A stretch of DNA of 64,000 bases. Source: Duncaniella dubosii. GTDB lineage: Bacteria; Bacteroidota; Bacteroidia; Bacteroidales; Muribaculaceae. Below the pieces are notes generated by a model. The model worked only from the letters and a program-made list of their open reading frames with translations. It was not told the origin of the DNA and made no database searches. Positions 32,534-40,515 of this stretch are shown in pieces. Location of the stretch: assembly GCF_004803915.1 (NCBI RefSeq), contig NZ_CP039396.1, positions 868,001 through 932,000 of the forward strand, in the 5' to 3' direction. Made by a program: the position numbers and the translations under genes. Each line of letters begins with the position of its first letter. The first letter of the stretch is position 1.

Positions 32534-34030
32534 TTAAATGGTTCGGTGGACCTCATGGCCCTCGACATAAATAGCACTGAAGGGACGCGACGGACAGAGA
32601 TTCTCACACGCGCCGCATCCGATGCAGCGCTCGGTGTTGACAACGGGAATCTTTCGCGAACCTTCGACAGAGGGGTCGGATGCCACCATGGTTATAGCGC
32701 CAACCGGGCAGTGACGGGCACAGTTGCCACACTCGACTCCGTCGGTGAGCGGGATGCAGTTTTCACGCACCCACACGGCATGTCCGATCTGAACGGATGA
32801 TTTATCGGCAACAGATATCGGACGGATCGCCCCGGCCGGACAGACTTCGGAACACTTCGTACACTCCGGACGGCAATAGCCCCGTTCGTAGGACGACTCG
32901 GGCTGCATCAGAGTGAGCAGGTCGGCCGACGGGCGCAGCACACCGTTGGGGCATACCGAGACGCAGAGCTGACAGGCGGTGCAGTGAGAAGCCATGTTGC
33001 GGAGGCTCACAGCGCCGGGAGGCACGATGCGCGTGTGGCGCGAAGGTATTTTCTTGTCGGTAATAGCCGCAAGACCGCCGTCGACAGTCTTTTCCCGAGC
33101 ATTGGCCACAGCTGCGACAGCCACAGTGGCAGTCGCGCCGAGGAACTGACGGCGAGAGGCATCGGCATCGACTTTGCAGGTCGCAGGTTTCACCGGATTC
33201 TCTTTACGGACTGGGCGGAGAGCGGAATAGGAGATCGCACCGCGATGACATTTGGCGAGACATTCCATGCAGTCGACACAGCGGGAATAATCGATAGAGT
33301 GGTTCTTGCTGTCGATGCAGGCCGCCTTGCAGTTACGTGCGCAGAGGCCGCAGCCGTTACACTTCGAGGTGTCTATGACCGGCTTCAGCCAAGCGAAACG
33401 GGCGAAAAAGCCGAGGACCGTCCCGACAGGACAGATGGTGTTGCAGTACGTGCGTCCGTTTCTCCACGCAAGGACGGCAAGAACGGTGAGAGTAGCCACG
33501 GCCACAGCGAGAGTCACACCACCGCGCATCCAGAGATCGACTGTATAGAAGGCATAGCTGTCGCGGGATTCGGCCCACGAAGCAAGGAGATTGTTGCCCC
33601 ACTGCCAGACGGGAGCGAGAAGACTCTGAACGATACGCCCGTAAGCGCTGTATGGCGCAAGGAGAGCCACGAGCGATCCGATGCCGAGAAGAATGCCAGC
33701 AGCCATGAGGGCAAGCATCGCATAGCGGAGCACATTTTTAGCAGGAGAATAGCGGTAGCGGTTTTTCTTTGCCATCCTTCCCAAACGGGCAAAACCGTCC
33801 TGCATTATGCCGAGCGGACAGATGACCGAGCAATAGATGCGTCCGAATACAAGGGTGAGCACCATCAGTCCGATGACAACCCCGAGGTTAAGGGCAAGCA
33901 ATGCCGGGAGAAACTGGACTTTGGCCAGCCAGCCGAACCAAACGTGGACCGAGCCTGTAAAGTCAAGAAAAAGCAGCGTTATCAGCACGATGACGACAAA
34001 CGCCACTGTCTGTCGGATTCTACGAAGCAT
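32534..34030 (-). CDS. NapH/polyferredoxin-like membrane iron-sulfur protein
   Basis: The 498-residue protein starts MLRRIRQTVAFVVIVLITLLF at 34030. The first 200 residues contain about four to five membrane helices with CPLGIMQDG and CNTICPVGTVLGF cysteine pairs, as in NapH/NosR/RnfB-related proteins. Then come cysteine sets CNGCGLCARNC, CVDCMECLAKC, CTACQLCVSVC, CTKCSEVC, CGNCARHC and CIGCGACENLC, enough for about six 4Fe-4S clusters. It likely moves electrons across or along the membrane to the adjoining aldo/keto reductase. It is the first gene of the four-gene operon. Confidence 0.88.
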   Translation of the reverse strand: MLRRIRQTVAFVVIVLITLLFLDFTGSVHVWFGWLAKVQFLPALLALNLGVVIGLMVLTLVFGRIYCSVICPLGIMQDGFARLGRMAKKNRYRYSPAKNVLRYAMLALMAAGILLGIGSLVALLAPYSAYGRIVQSLLAPVWQWGNNLLASWAESRDSYAFYTVDLWMRGGVTLAVAVATLTVLAVLAWRNGRTYCNTICPVGTVLGFFARFAWLKPVIDTSKCNGCGLCARNCKAACIDSKNHSIDYSRCVDCMECLAKCHRGAISYSALRPVRKENPVKPATCKVDADASRRQFLGATATVAVAAVANAREKTVDGGLAAITDKKIPSRHTRIVPPGAVSLRNMASHCTACQLCVSVCPNGVLRPSADLLTLMQPESSYERGYCRPECTKCSEVCPAGAIRPISVADKSSVQIGHAVWVRENCIPLTDGVECGNCARHCPVGAITMVASDPSVEGSRKIPVVNTERCIGCGACENLCPSRPFSAIYVEGHEVHRTI

Positions 34031-34113
34031 AAAATTTATTATTGTGTGAATGATTGGTTTAAGCCTCCGATACAATCAAAGCCGTCAACAGGCCGATTAT
34101 CGGTTCAATATCG

Positions 34114-34143
34114 CAAATTTATCACTTTTCCGCCAAAAGTCAA
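34114..34143 (-). promoter_or_regulatory. Promoter of the polyferredoxin operon
   Basis: On the minus strand TTGAC (from 34143) is 19 bp from TAAATTTG (complement of 34114-34121), a good match to the Bacteroidetes promoter. Transcription would start near 34107, about 77 nt before the start codon. The rest of the divergent gap to 34390 holds TACATTTA near 34296, a possible weak promoter for the plus-strand gene. Confidence 0.65.
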
Positions 34144-34390
34144 TGAAATAAATTACAGATTGTCTTACCATTATTACGGTAATGCCGCCACAAATGGAAG
34201 TTCCGACGCTCCAAAAAATTAGGCACGAAAAAATTAACACACCGCAGAAGCAAGTTTAGTGTTAAAAATTGGGTGTGAATCAAAATTTTCACTACATTTA
34301 CAGCGTGATTGTGTGCCACGGCTGTCCGCGACTGTCTGACACACCTGTTTTGTCTATTACATCTTCTTATTTTCAACTTAATTATTTCGC

Positions 34391-35434
34391 ATGAAGAGGA
34401 TTCTGCTTTTACCGCTATTGGCGCTGCTGACAGCGCTCGGCGTGTCGGCCCAGTCCGATCCCCGCCAGCCTCTCGTATTCGGAGTGGCCTTCTACAACCT
34501 CGAAAACCTCTTTGACACCATCAACAACAACGGCAAGTATGACCTTGAGTTCTCCCCTCAGGGCTCACGCCAGTGGAACAGCGAGAAATACTGGAGCAAA
34601 ATCAACAATCTCGCCTACTGCATTTCAAAGATGGTCACCAAAAACACACCTATGGGGCCGGCCATCATCGGCGTGTCGGAAATTGAGAACAAGTCAGTGC
34701 TCGACGACCTCGTGCGGGCCAAAGACATCAAACAGTGGCGTCTGCAGGTGGTTCACCACGATTCGCCCGACCGCCGAGGAGTTGACGTAGGGCTTCTCTA
34801 CAATCCCCGACTGTTCAAAGTGCTCGATGTCACCAACCACACCCTCGTAATCCCCGACAACCCCAATTTCCGAACACGCGACCAGATGTGTGTCACCGGC
34901 ATACTCGGCGGCGACACCCTGAGCGTAATAGTCAACCACTGGCCGTCGCGTCTTGGCGGACAGGAACGTTCGAGCTATCTGCGCGAAGCGGCGGGAGAAC
35001 TGTCAAAACATATCGCCGACTCTCTCTGGGCCATCCGTCCCAATCAGGGTGTCATCGTGATGGGCGACCTCAACGACGACCCGCAGGACAAATCATGTGC
35101 AGTGGAGCTCGGGGCGAAACGAGATCAGGACAAGGTTGAACCTCACGGATTCTTCAACCCGTGGTGGCGCGTGCTCGACAAGGGCATCGGCACTCTGGCC
35201 TACAAGGGCCAGTGGAATCTATTTGACCAGATAATCGTCTCGGGAACCCTTCTCAAACACAACCACGGCCTGTTGCAATACAGCTCATGCAAGGTCAACA
35301 ATTTCGATTTCCTCTTTGACACCGAAGGTCAGCGCCAAGGCTACCCGAAACGCACATTCGCATCGGGAGCATGGCTCAACGGCTATTCGGACCACTTCCC
35401 CACCATCATTTTCCTTCACAAAGCAAGAAAATAA
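34391..35434 (+). CDS. Secreted endonuclease/exonuclease/phosphatase (EEP) family protein
   Basis: The 347-residue protein has a signal peptide (MKRILLLPLLALLTALGVSAQ) and the EEP (DNase I-like) fold. Key segments are FYNLENLFDT (about 36-45), SEIENKSVLDDL with the catalytic metal-binding Glu (about 97), VNHWPSRLGG with the His, MGDLNDDP with Asp and Asn (about 224) and the C-terminal SDHFPTI with the Asp-His pair. These enzymes cut phosphodiester bonds in nucleic acids or related phosphoesters. It lies 10 bp before the cytidylate-kinase-like gene and upstream of a TonB receptor and OB-fold lipoproteins, which points to use of extracellular nucleic acid (inference). Confidence 0.9.
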   Translation: MKRILLLPLLALLTALGVSAQSDPRQPLVFGVAFYNLENLFDTINNNGKYDLEFSPQGSRQWNSEKYWSKINNLAYCISKMVTKNTPMGPAIIGVSEIENKSVLDDLVRAKDIKQWRLQVVHHDSPDRRGVDVGLLYNPRLFKVLDVTNHTLVIPDNPNFRTRDQMCVTGILGGDTLSVIVNHWPSRLGGQERSSYLREAAGELSKHIADSLWAIRPNQGVIVMGDLNDDPQDKSCAVELGAKRDQDKVEPHGFFNPWWRVLDKGIGTLAYKGQWNLFDQIIVSGTLLKHNHGLLQYSSCKVNNFDFLFDTEGQRQGYPKRTFASGAWLNGYSDHFPTIIFLHKARK

Positions 35435-35444
35435 GAGCACATCA

Positions 35445-36113
35445 ATGAAAAACGACGAATCCATGCTGCCATCCCACGGACAACACCCGCCATTCGTAAT
35501 CACCGTCGGCCGCCAGTTCGGCAGCGGAGGCCGTGTGCTCGCCAAGGCACTCGCCGAGTCGCTCGGCATCGCCTACTATGACAAGGAACTTCTTGTGGAA
35601 TCAGCCAAACATGCCGGCGTGAATCCCGAATTTTTTGAGAAGAAGGACGAACGCTTCCCATCGTTCCTCCAAGGGCTTTTCAGCTTCTCGATGGGTGTCA
35701 CACCGATGTGCTACTACACAGGGGCATCCTCAATCAGTGACGACGGACTCTATAAAAGCATCAGCGAATTCCTTCTCCACACATCGCAGGAGAAATCGTT
35801 TGTCGTAGTCGGCCGCAGTTCGGACTATATCCTCCGCGACCACCCGCGCTGTCTGAACATCTTCGTCCACGCCCCTATGGAGGAATGTGTCAAACGTATC
35901 ATGGGCCGCAACGACGCGATAGACTCCATAAAAGCCGAGGCCATCGCACGAAAGACCAACAAATGGCGCGCCGACTACTACAACTTCTTCACTGACAAGA
36001 CTTGGGGCGACGCAAAAAGCTATGACATGACCCTCGACTCATCGCTACTCCGAATGGAGGACAACGTAGAACTGGTCAAAACATTCCTGCGGCTGCGAGG
36101 CTTCATTGACTGA
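35445..36113 (+). CDS. Cytidylate kinase-like family protein
   Basis: The 222-residue cytoplasmic protein starts MKNDESMLPSH. It has a nucleotide-binding loop VGRQFGSGGRVLAKALAESLGI (in part, about 25-45; GSGG in place of the strict GxxxxGK), YYDKELL after it, and FVVVGRSSDYILRDHPRCLNIFVHAP (in part, about 125-150) typical of cytidylate-kinase-like proteins. True Cmk has a different substrate loop, so the substrate is unclear. The longer open frame from 35316 overlaps the EEP gene and is rejected. Its position between a nuclease and uptake genes hints at nucleotide salvage, not proven. Confidence 0.85.
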   Translation: MKNDESMLPSHGQHPPFVITVGRQFGSGGRVLAKALAESLGIAYYDKELLVESAKHAGVNPEFFEKKDERFPSFLQGLFSFSMGVTPMCYYTGASSISDDGLYKSISEFLLHTSQEKSFVVVGRSSDYILRDHPRCLNIFVHAPMEECVKRIMGRNDAIDSIKAEAIARKTNKWRADYYNFFTDKTWGDAKSYDMTLDSSLLRMEDNVELVKTFLRLRGFID

Positions 36114-36298
36114 AACAAGACGGCTCTACCCCACTCTGATTAAATCACGTTTTGATTGAACTGAATCAGTCCTTTCCCGAAAGGCTGCGGGAGAAACATG
36201 CCCCACCCTACCGCCGGAATGCGTGATGCGGACATATTTTTTCAGGCAGCCGACAGATAAAATCATACAATAATTATTTTTCATTTCCTACAGAATCT

Positions 36299-39058
36299 AT
36301 GAGACTAAAACTGTTTCTGCTACTGCTTCTGGCGGCGATATTGCCGTCATTTGCCCAATCGACAGGCGTAGCCGGCACTGTGGTCGACAACAACACCGGC
36401 GCACCCGTGGCAGGGGCCAACGTGATGCTCGACAAACAGGGTATCTATGTCACCACCGGCCCGTCGGGAGACTTCTCCATCTCAAACGCCCAGCCCGGCG
36501 AAGACCTGCTCGTCATCGTGGCCTACGGATACAACGACCTGACAGTCGACATCGACATGACAAAAGGCAAAATCATCGACCTCGGAGACCTCAAGATGCT
36601 CTCGTCGAACCTCAACAATGTGTTCTACGAAGACCAGAACGACATGTTCTTCGACCAAGCACTCCTTGAGGACGAAGAAGGAAGCGCACAGTCAATCGCA
36701 GCCCTCACCGGCGCGAGCGACGACGTCTACTACAACGCAGCAAGCTACAACTTCCAGCCGATGCGCTTCAGAGTGCGCGGCTATGACTCGAAGTTTACCG
36801 AGACCTATGTCAACGGCATAAACTTCAACGACCTCGCACGCGGACGTTTCAACTACTCGACACTCGGCGGCATGAGCCGCGCATTCCGCGACAAGACAAC
36901 TTCACTCGGACTCGGCGCAGCCAACTTCGGCTTCGGAAACATAGGCGGCGCGACCGACATCAATACCCGCGCTGCACACTACGCACCCGGATTCAACGGT
37001 TCTGTGGCCTATACCAACTCCAACTATATGCTCCGCGCGATGGCCATGTATTCCACCGGCCTCAACAAGAACGGCTGGGCATTCACGATCTCGGCTATCG
37101 GACGCTATGCGAAGGAAGGAGTCATAGAAGGAACGTTCTACAACTCATTCGGACTATTCGCATCACTCGAAAAGGTGTTCAACGAGAAACACTCTCTCAA
37201 TCTCACCGTCTGGGGCGCACCAACCCAGCGCGCCACCAACTCAGCGACCTACGAGGAGGCTTATTCGCTTACAGACAACAATCTCTATAACCCCAACTGG
37301 GGCTGGCAGGACGGAAAGAAACGCTCGGCCAAAATCGTCGAGACATTCGACCCGACCGCCGTCCTCAACTGGATATGGAAACCCGACAAGGGCACAACCC
37401 TCAACACAGGAGCGGCATTCCGCGCTGTCAACTATTCGACCTCGGCCCTCAACTGGTATAACGCAGCCGATCCCCGACCCGACTACTACCGCTACCTTCC
37501 CAGCTACTTCCGCGCCTCAGGCAACGAAGAAGCCGCCGACCTCTACACCGACCTCTGGGAGCATGACGAGAATTTCCGCCAGATCAACTGGGGCAATCTC
37601 TATCAGGCAAACTACTACAACAACATCTATGGCCGAGGAAACAATCCCGACAACCACTCGTCGAGCTACATTCTCGAGAACCGCCACAGCAACCAGATCA
37701 ACTTCATGCTCAACTCGGTGCTCAACCACCGTCTGAACGACAACATGACCCTTCAGGCAGGAATCTCGTTCAACTACACCCGCGCACACTACTACAAGAC
37801 CATCCGCGACCTTCTCGGCGGCGAATACTGGCTTGACATCGACCAATACAGCGAACGCGATTTCCCCGACAACCCCGACATGCTCCAGAACAACCTGCTC
37901 GACCCGAGCCGCCATGTGGGCAAAGGCGACACGTTCGGCTATGACTACTATATCAACGCCCTCCACGGCAACGCATGGATACAGAATGTCATCACCCTCC
38001 CGCAGTGGGACATCAACTACGGCCTTAAGATCGGCTACACCCAGTTCCAGCGCGACGGCAAGATGATGAACGGACGCGCACCCAAGAATTCATACGGCAA
38101 GGGTGCATCGCACCGCTTCGACACCGGCGCACTCAAGGCCGGCGCGACCTACAAAATCGACGGACGCAACTTCATCACCGCCCACGCAGGATATGAGACA
38201 GTGGCACCGCTCTTCGAATATGCCTATATCTCTCCGCGCATCAAAGATACCGCCATCGAAGGACTAAAACCCGAACGCATCCTTTCGGGCGACATCTCCT
38301 ACGCATGGAACTACCGCCGTTTCCGTGGAGCGATCACCGGATTCTGGACAGAAATGTATGACCAGACCGAACGCACCTCATACTACGACGACCAGTATTC
38401 GACGTTCATGAACTATGTGCTCAAGGGAGTGCATACCCGCTACAAAGGCATCGAAATAGGCGCAGCCTTCAAGGTGACACCTTCTGTCACGGTCAGCGCA
38501 GCAGCGACATTCGCCCAATATCAGTACAAGAACCGTCCGAAGGGCACACGCTCATACGAAAACGGCATGCGTCCCGACACCACACAGGTTGTATATCTCA
38601 AAAACTTCTATGTCGGAGGCACTCCGCAGACAGCGGTCAATGTCGGCATCGACTGGGCTGCGCCCAAATCGTGGTTCTTCAACGTCAACGCTTCATGGAT
38701 GGGCGACGCTTACGTGAACCTCTCGCCGATTCACCACGAGGCGCTTCCCAACCTATGGGAGAAATATCCATCGATGGACGAACTTGAAGCCAAGATGGAA
38801 GAACTCGCAAGCCAAGATAAGCTCAACGACGCATTCGTGCTCAACGCCTCAATCGGCAAGCTGATTTATCTCAACCGCAAGGTTTCGATGAACATCAACC
38901 TCAACGTCGACAATATTCTCAACAACAAGAAAATCCAGACCTACGGCTACCAGCAGGGACGTTTCGACTACTCGAACTACGACTCGACGAAATATCCCAA
39001 CAAATATTTCTATGCCCAAGGCATCAAGGTGTATCTCAACGTCGGCATCAGATTCTGA
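36299..39058 (+). CDS. TonB-dependent outer-membrane receptor
   Basis: The 919-residue protein has a signal peptide (MRLKLFLLLLLAAILPSFAQ), a carboxypeptidase-like regulatory domain (VAGTVVDNNTGAPVAGANVML onward, about 24-95), a plug domain (FRVRGYDSKFTETYVNGINFNDLARGRFNYSTLGG in part, about 160-195, then NIGGATDI) and a long beta-barrel ending in YLNVGIRF with the terminal aromatic residue usual for outer-membrane barrels. No SusD partner lies next to it; instead two DUF5689 lipoproteins follow. The gap of 185 bp from the kinase gene shows no clear promoter. The substrate is unknown but nucleic acid or its breakdown products are suggested by context. Confidence 0.92.
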   Translation: MRLKLFLLLLLAAILPSFAQSTGVAGTVVDNNTGAPVAGANVMLDKQGIYVTTGPSGDFSISNAQPGEDLLVIVAYGYNDLTVDIDMTKGKIIDLGDLKMLSSNLNNVFYEDQNDMFFDQALLEDEEGSAQSIAALTGASDDVYYNAASYNFQPMRFRVRGYDSKFTETYVNGINFNDLARGRFNYSTLGGMSRAFRDKTTSLGLGAANFGFGNIGGATDINTRAAHYAPGFNGSVAYTNSNYMLRAMAMYSTGLNKNGWAFTISAIGRYAKEGVIEGTFYNSFGLFASLEKVFNEKHSLNLTVWGAPTQRATNSATYEEAYSLTDNNLYNPNWGWQDGKKRSAKIVETFDPTAVLNWIWKPDKGTTLNTGAAFRAVNYSTSALNWYNAADPRPDYYRYLPSYFRASGNEEAADLYTDLWEHDENFRQINWGNLYQANYYNNIYGRGNNPDNHSSSYILENRHSNQINFMLNSVLNHRLNDNMTLQAGISFNYTRAHYYKTIRDLLGGEYWLDIDQYSERDFPDNPDMLQNNLLDPSRHVGKGDTFGYDYYINALHGNAWIQNVITLPQWDINYGLKIGYTQFQRDGKMMNGRAPKNSYGKGASHRFDTGALKAGATYKIDGRNFITAHAGYETVAPLFEYAYISPRIKDTAIEGLKPERILSGDISYAWNYRRFRGAITGFWTEMYDQTERTSYYDDQYSTFMNYVLKGVHTRYKGIEIGAAFKVTPSVTVSAAATFAQYQYKNRPKGTRSYENGMRPDTTQVVYLKNFYVGGTPQTAVNVGIDWAAPKSWFFNVNASWMGDAYVNLSPIHHEALPNLWEKYPSMDELEAKMEELASQDKLNDAFVLNASIGKLIYLNRKVSMNINLNVDNILNNKKIQTYGYQQGRFDYSNYDSTKYPNKYFYAQGIKVYLNVGIRF

Positions 39059-39121
39059 TGTCAGTCCGGCATCCACACCTTATAATAATATATGTACATA
39101 AACATACGAACAATTCCATAT

Positions 39122-40495
39122 ATGAAATTATATAAATCAATATTTGCGGTGGCAGCCGCAGGCATGTCGCTCGGTTTCACCGGGTGTGACAATGATTTCG
39201 ACCGTCCGCCGGTGATTGTGCCCGAAGCGACCTATGAGGTCAACACGGCCATCTCGGAATTTAAAGAAATGTTCTGGGACATCGCCCAGTCAAATTCATC
39301 GAACACCATACCGGTCAATGCCAACGGCGACAGCATTATCCTCGGAGGACGCATCATCTCGTCGGACAAAGACGGAAATGTCTACCAGCACATCTATTTC
39401 CGCGACGAAAGCGGAGCGCTCGACATCCGCGTCCACGGCTATGACCTCTACGAAAGCTATCCGATGGGACAGGAAGTGCGCATCAACGTGACCGGTCTGC
39501 TTGTCGGAGGCTACGGCAAGCAGATGCAGATCGGCACCCTCTACAACGGAAGTGTCGGCGGAATCGAGCCTGAGGACTTCAGCATCCGCGCCCAGCGCAA
39601 CGGACTGCCATCACTGTCCGATGCCGAGCCTTACACCGTCACCATCTCCGATCTCAACTCATGGATCAACGACAAGTCGAAACTTATCGCATGGCAATGC
39701 CAGCTCGTGAAAATCGAGAATGTCAGCTTCGTCGACGGCGGAAAGGCCGCATGGTGTGACAACCCCGGAGCGACAGGCGCTACAAACCGCACCCTGAAAG
39801 ATGCCGATGGCAACACTATCGATGTCCGCACGAGCAACAAGTGTACGTTCTCGTCACAGATACTTCCCAAGGGCACAGGCACAGTAGTTGCCCTGCTCGG
39901 ATACTATGCCTCATCGAAGGCATCATGGCAGCTGACTTTCATGGATCCTGAAAGCGGCTGCATCGACGGATTCGAGTTTGTCGACACACCCGAAACCCCT
40001 GACGAGCCTACACCCGGCACAACCATCTACTCGGCACTCGGCGAGGACGCTTCGACAATCGACTGGAGCTATGAATCAAACAGCGTCGAGGGAGTAGAGG
40101 CCGTGTGGACATGGAAAGAATACAGCGGCAAACACTATCTCAACGCCAGCGCATATTCAGGAGGCAAGGCCATTGCATCTAAGGCTTATGCCTACTCGCC
40201 TGTCATCGACCTCAGCAAAGCCAAATCCGCCAGTCTCACATTTGAACATGCAGCCAAATTCCAGACCACACTCCGCACGCTCTGCTGCGCGGTGGTCCGC
40301 GAGGAGGGGGCAGCCTCATGGACGGAACTTGCAATCCCTTCATGGCCCGAAGCCGGAGCATGGACATTTGCGAACTCCGGCTCAATCGACCTCTCGGCCT
40401 ATGCCGGTAAAAAAATCCATGTGGGATTCAAATACGGTTCTGACGAAAGCGGAGCTGACACATGGGAAATCAGAAATCTGAAAATTAGCGAGTAA
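39122..40495 (+). CDS. DUF5689 domain lipoprotein
   Basis: The 457-residue protein starts MKLYKSIFAVAAAGMSLGFTGCDND, a lipoprotein signal with Cys at 22, which is why 39122 is chosen over an upstream ATG. Residues about 45-300 are DUF5689, an OB-fold-like domain (GGRIISSDKDGNVYQHIYFRDESGALDIRVHG in part; VTGLLVGGYGKQMQIGTLY). A C-terminal jelly-roll of the choice-of-anchor J type follows (SPVIDLSKAKSASLTFEHA). These are surface lipoproteins in Bacteroidetes. It lies 63 bp after the TonB receptor and 20 bp before a larger relative, suggesting one operon and one uptake machine. Confidence 0.85.
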   Translation: MKLYKSIFAVAAAGMSLGFTGCDNDFDRPPVIVPEATYEVNTAISEFKEMFWDIAQSNSSNTIPVNANGDSIILGGRIISSDKDGNVYQHIYFRDESGALDIRVHGYDLYESYPMGQEVRINVTGLLVGGYGKQMQIGTLYNGSVGGIEPEDFSIRAQRNGLPSLSDAEPYTVTISDLNSWINDKSKLIAWQCQLVKIENVSFVDGGKAAWCDNPGATGATNRTLKDADGNTIDVRTSNKCTFSSQILPKGTGTVVALLGYYASSKASWQLTFMDPESGCIDGFEFVDTPETPDEPTPGTTIYSALGEDASTIDWSYESNSVEGVEAVWTWKEYSGKHYLNASAYSGGKAIASKAYAYSPVIDLSKAKSASLTFEHAAKFQTTLRTLCCAVVREEGAASWTELAIPSWPEAGAWTFANSGSIDLSAYAGKKIHVGFKYGSDESGADTWEIRNLKISE

Positions 40496-40515
40496 TCCGA
40501 TCAAAGACAAAAACT

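Noticed and set aside
32984..34222. 412-codon plus-strand open frame
   Set aside because: Antisense to the polyferredoxin gene; composition reflects the reverse complement of Cys-rich coding sequence.
36114..36298. Possible promoter or riboswitch before the TonB receptor
   Set aside because: No TAnnTTTG element with proper spacing and no convincing structure could be supported.
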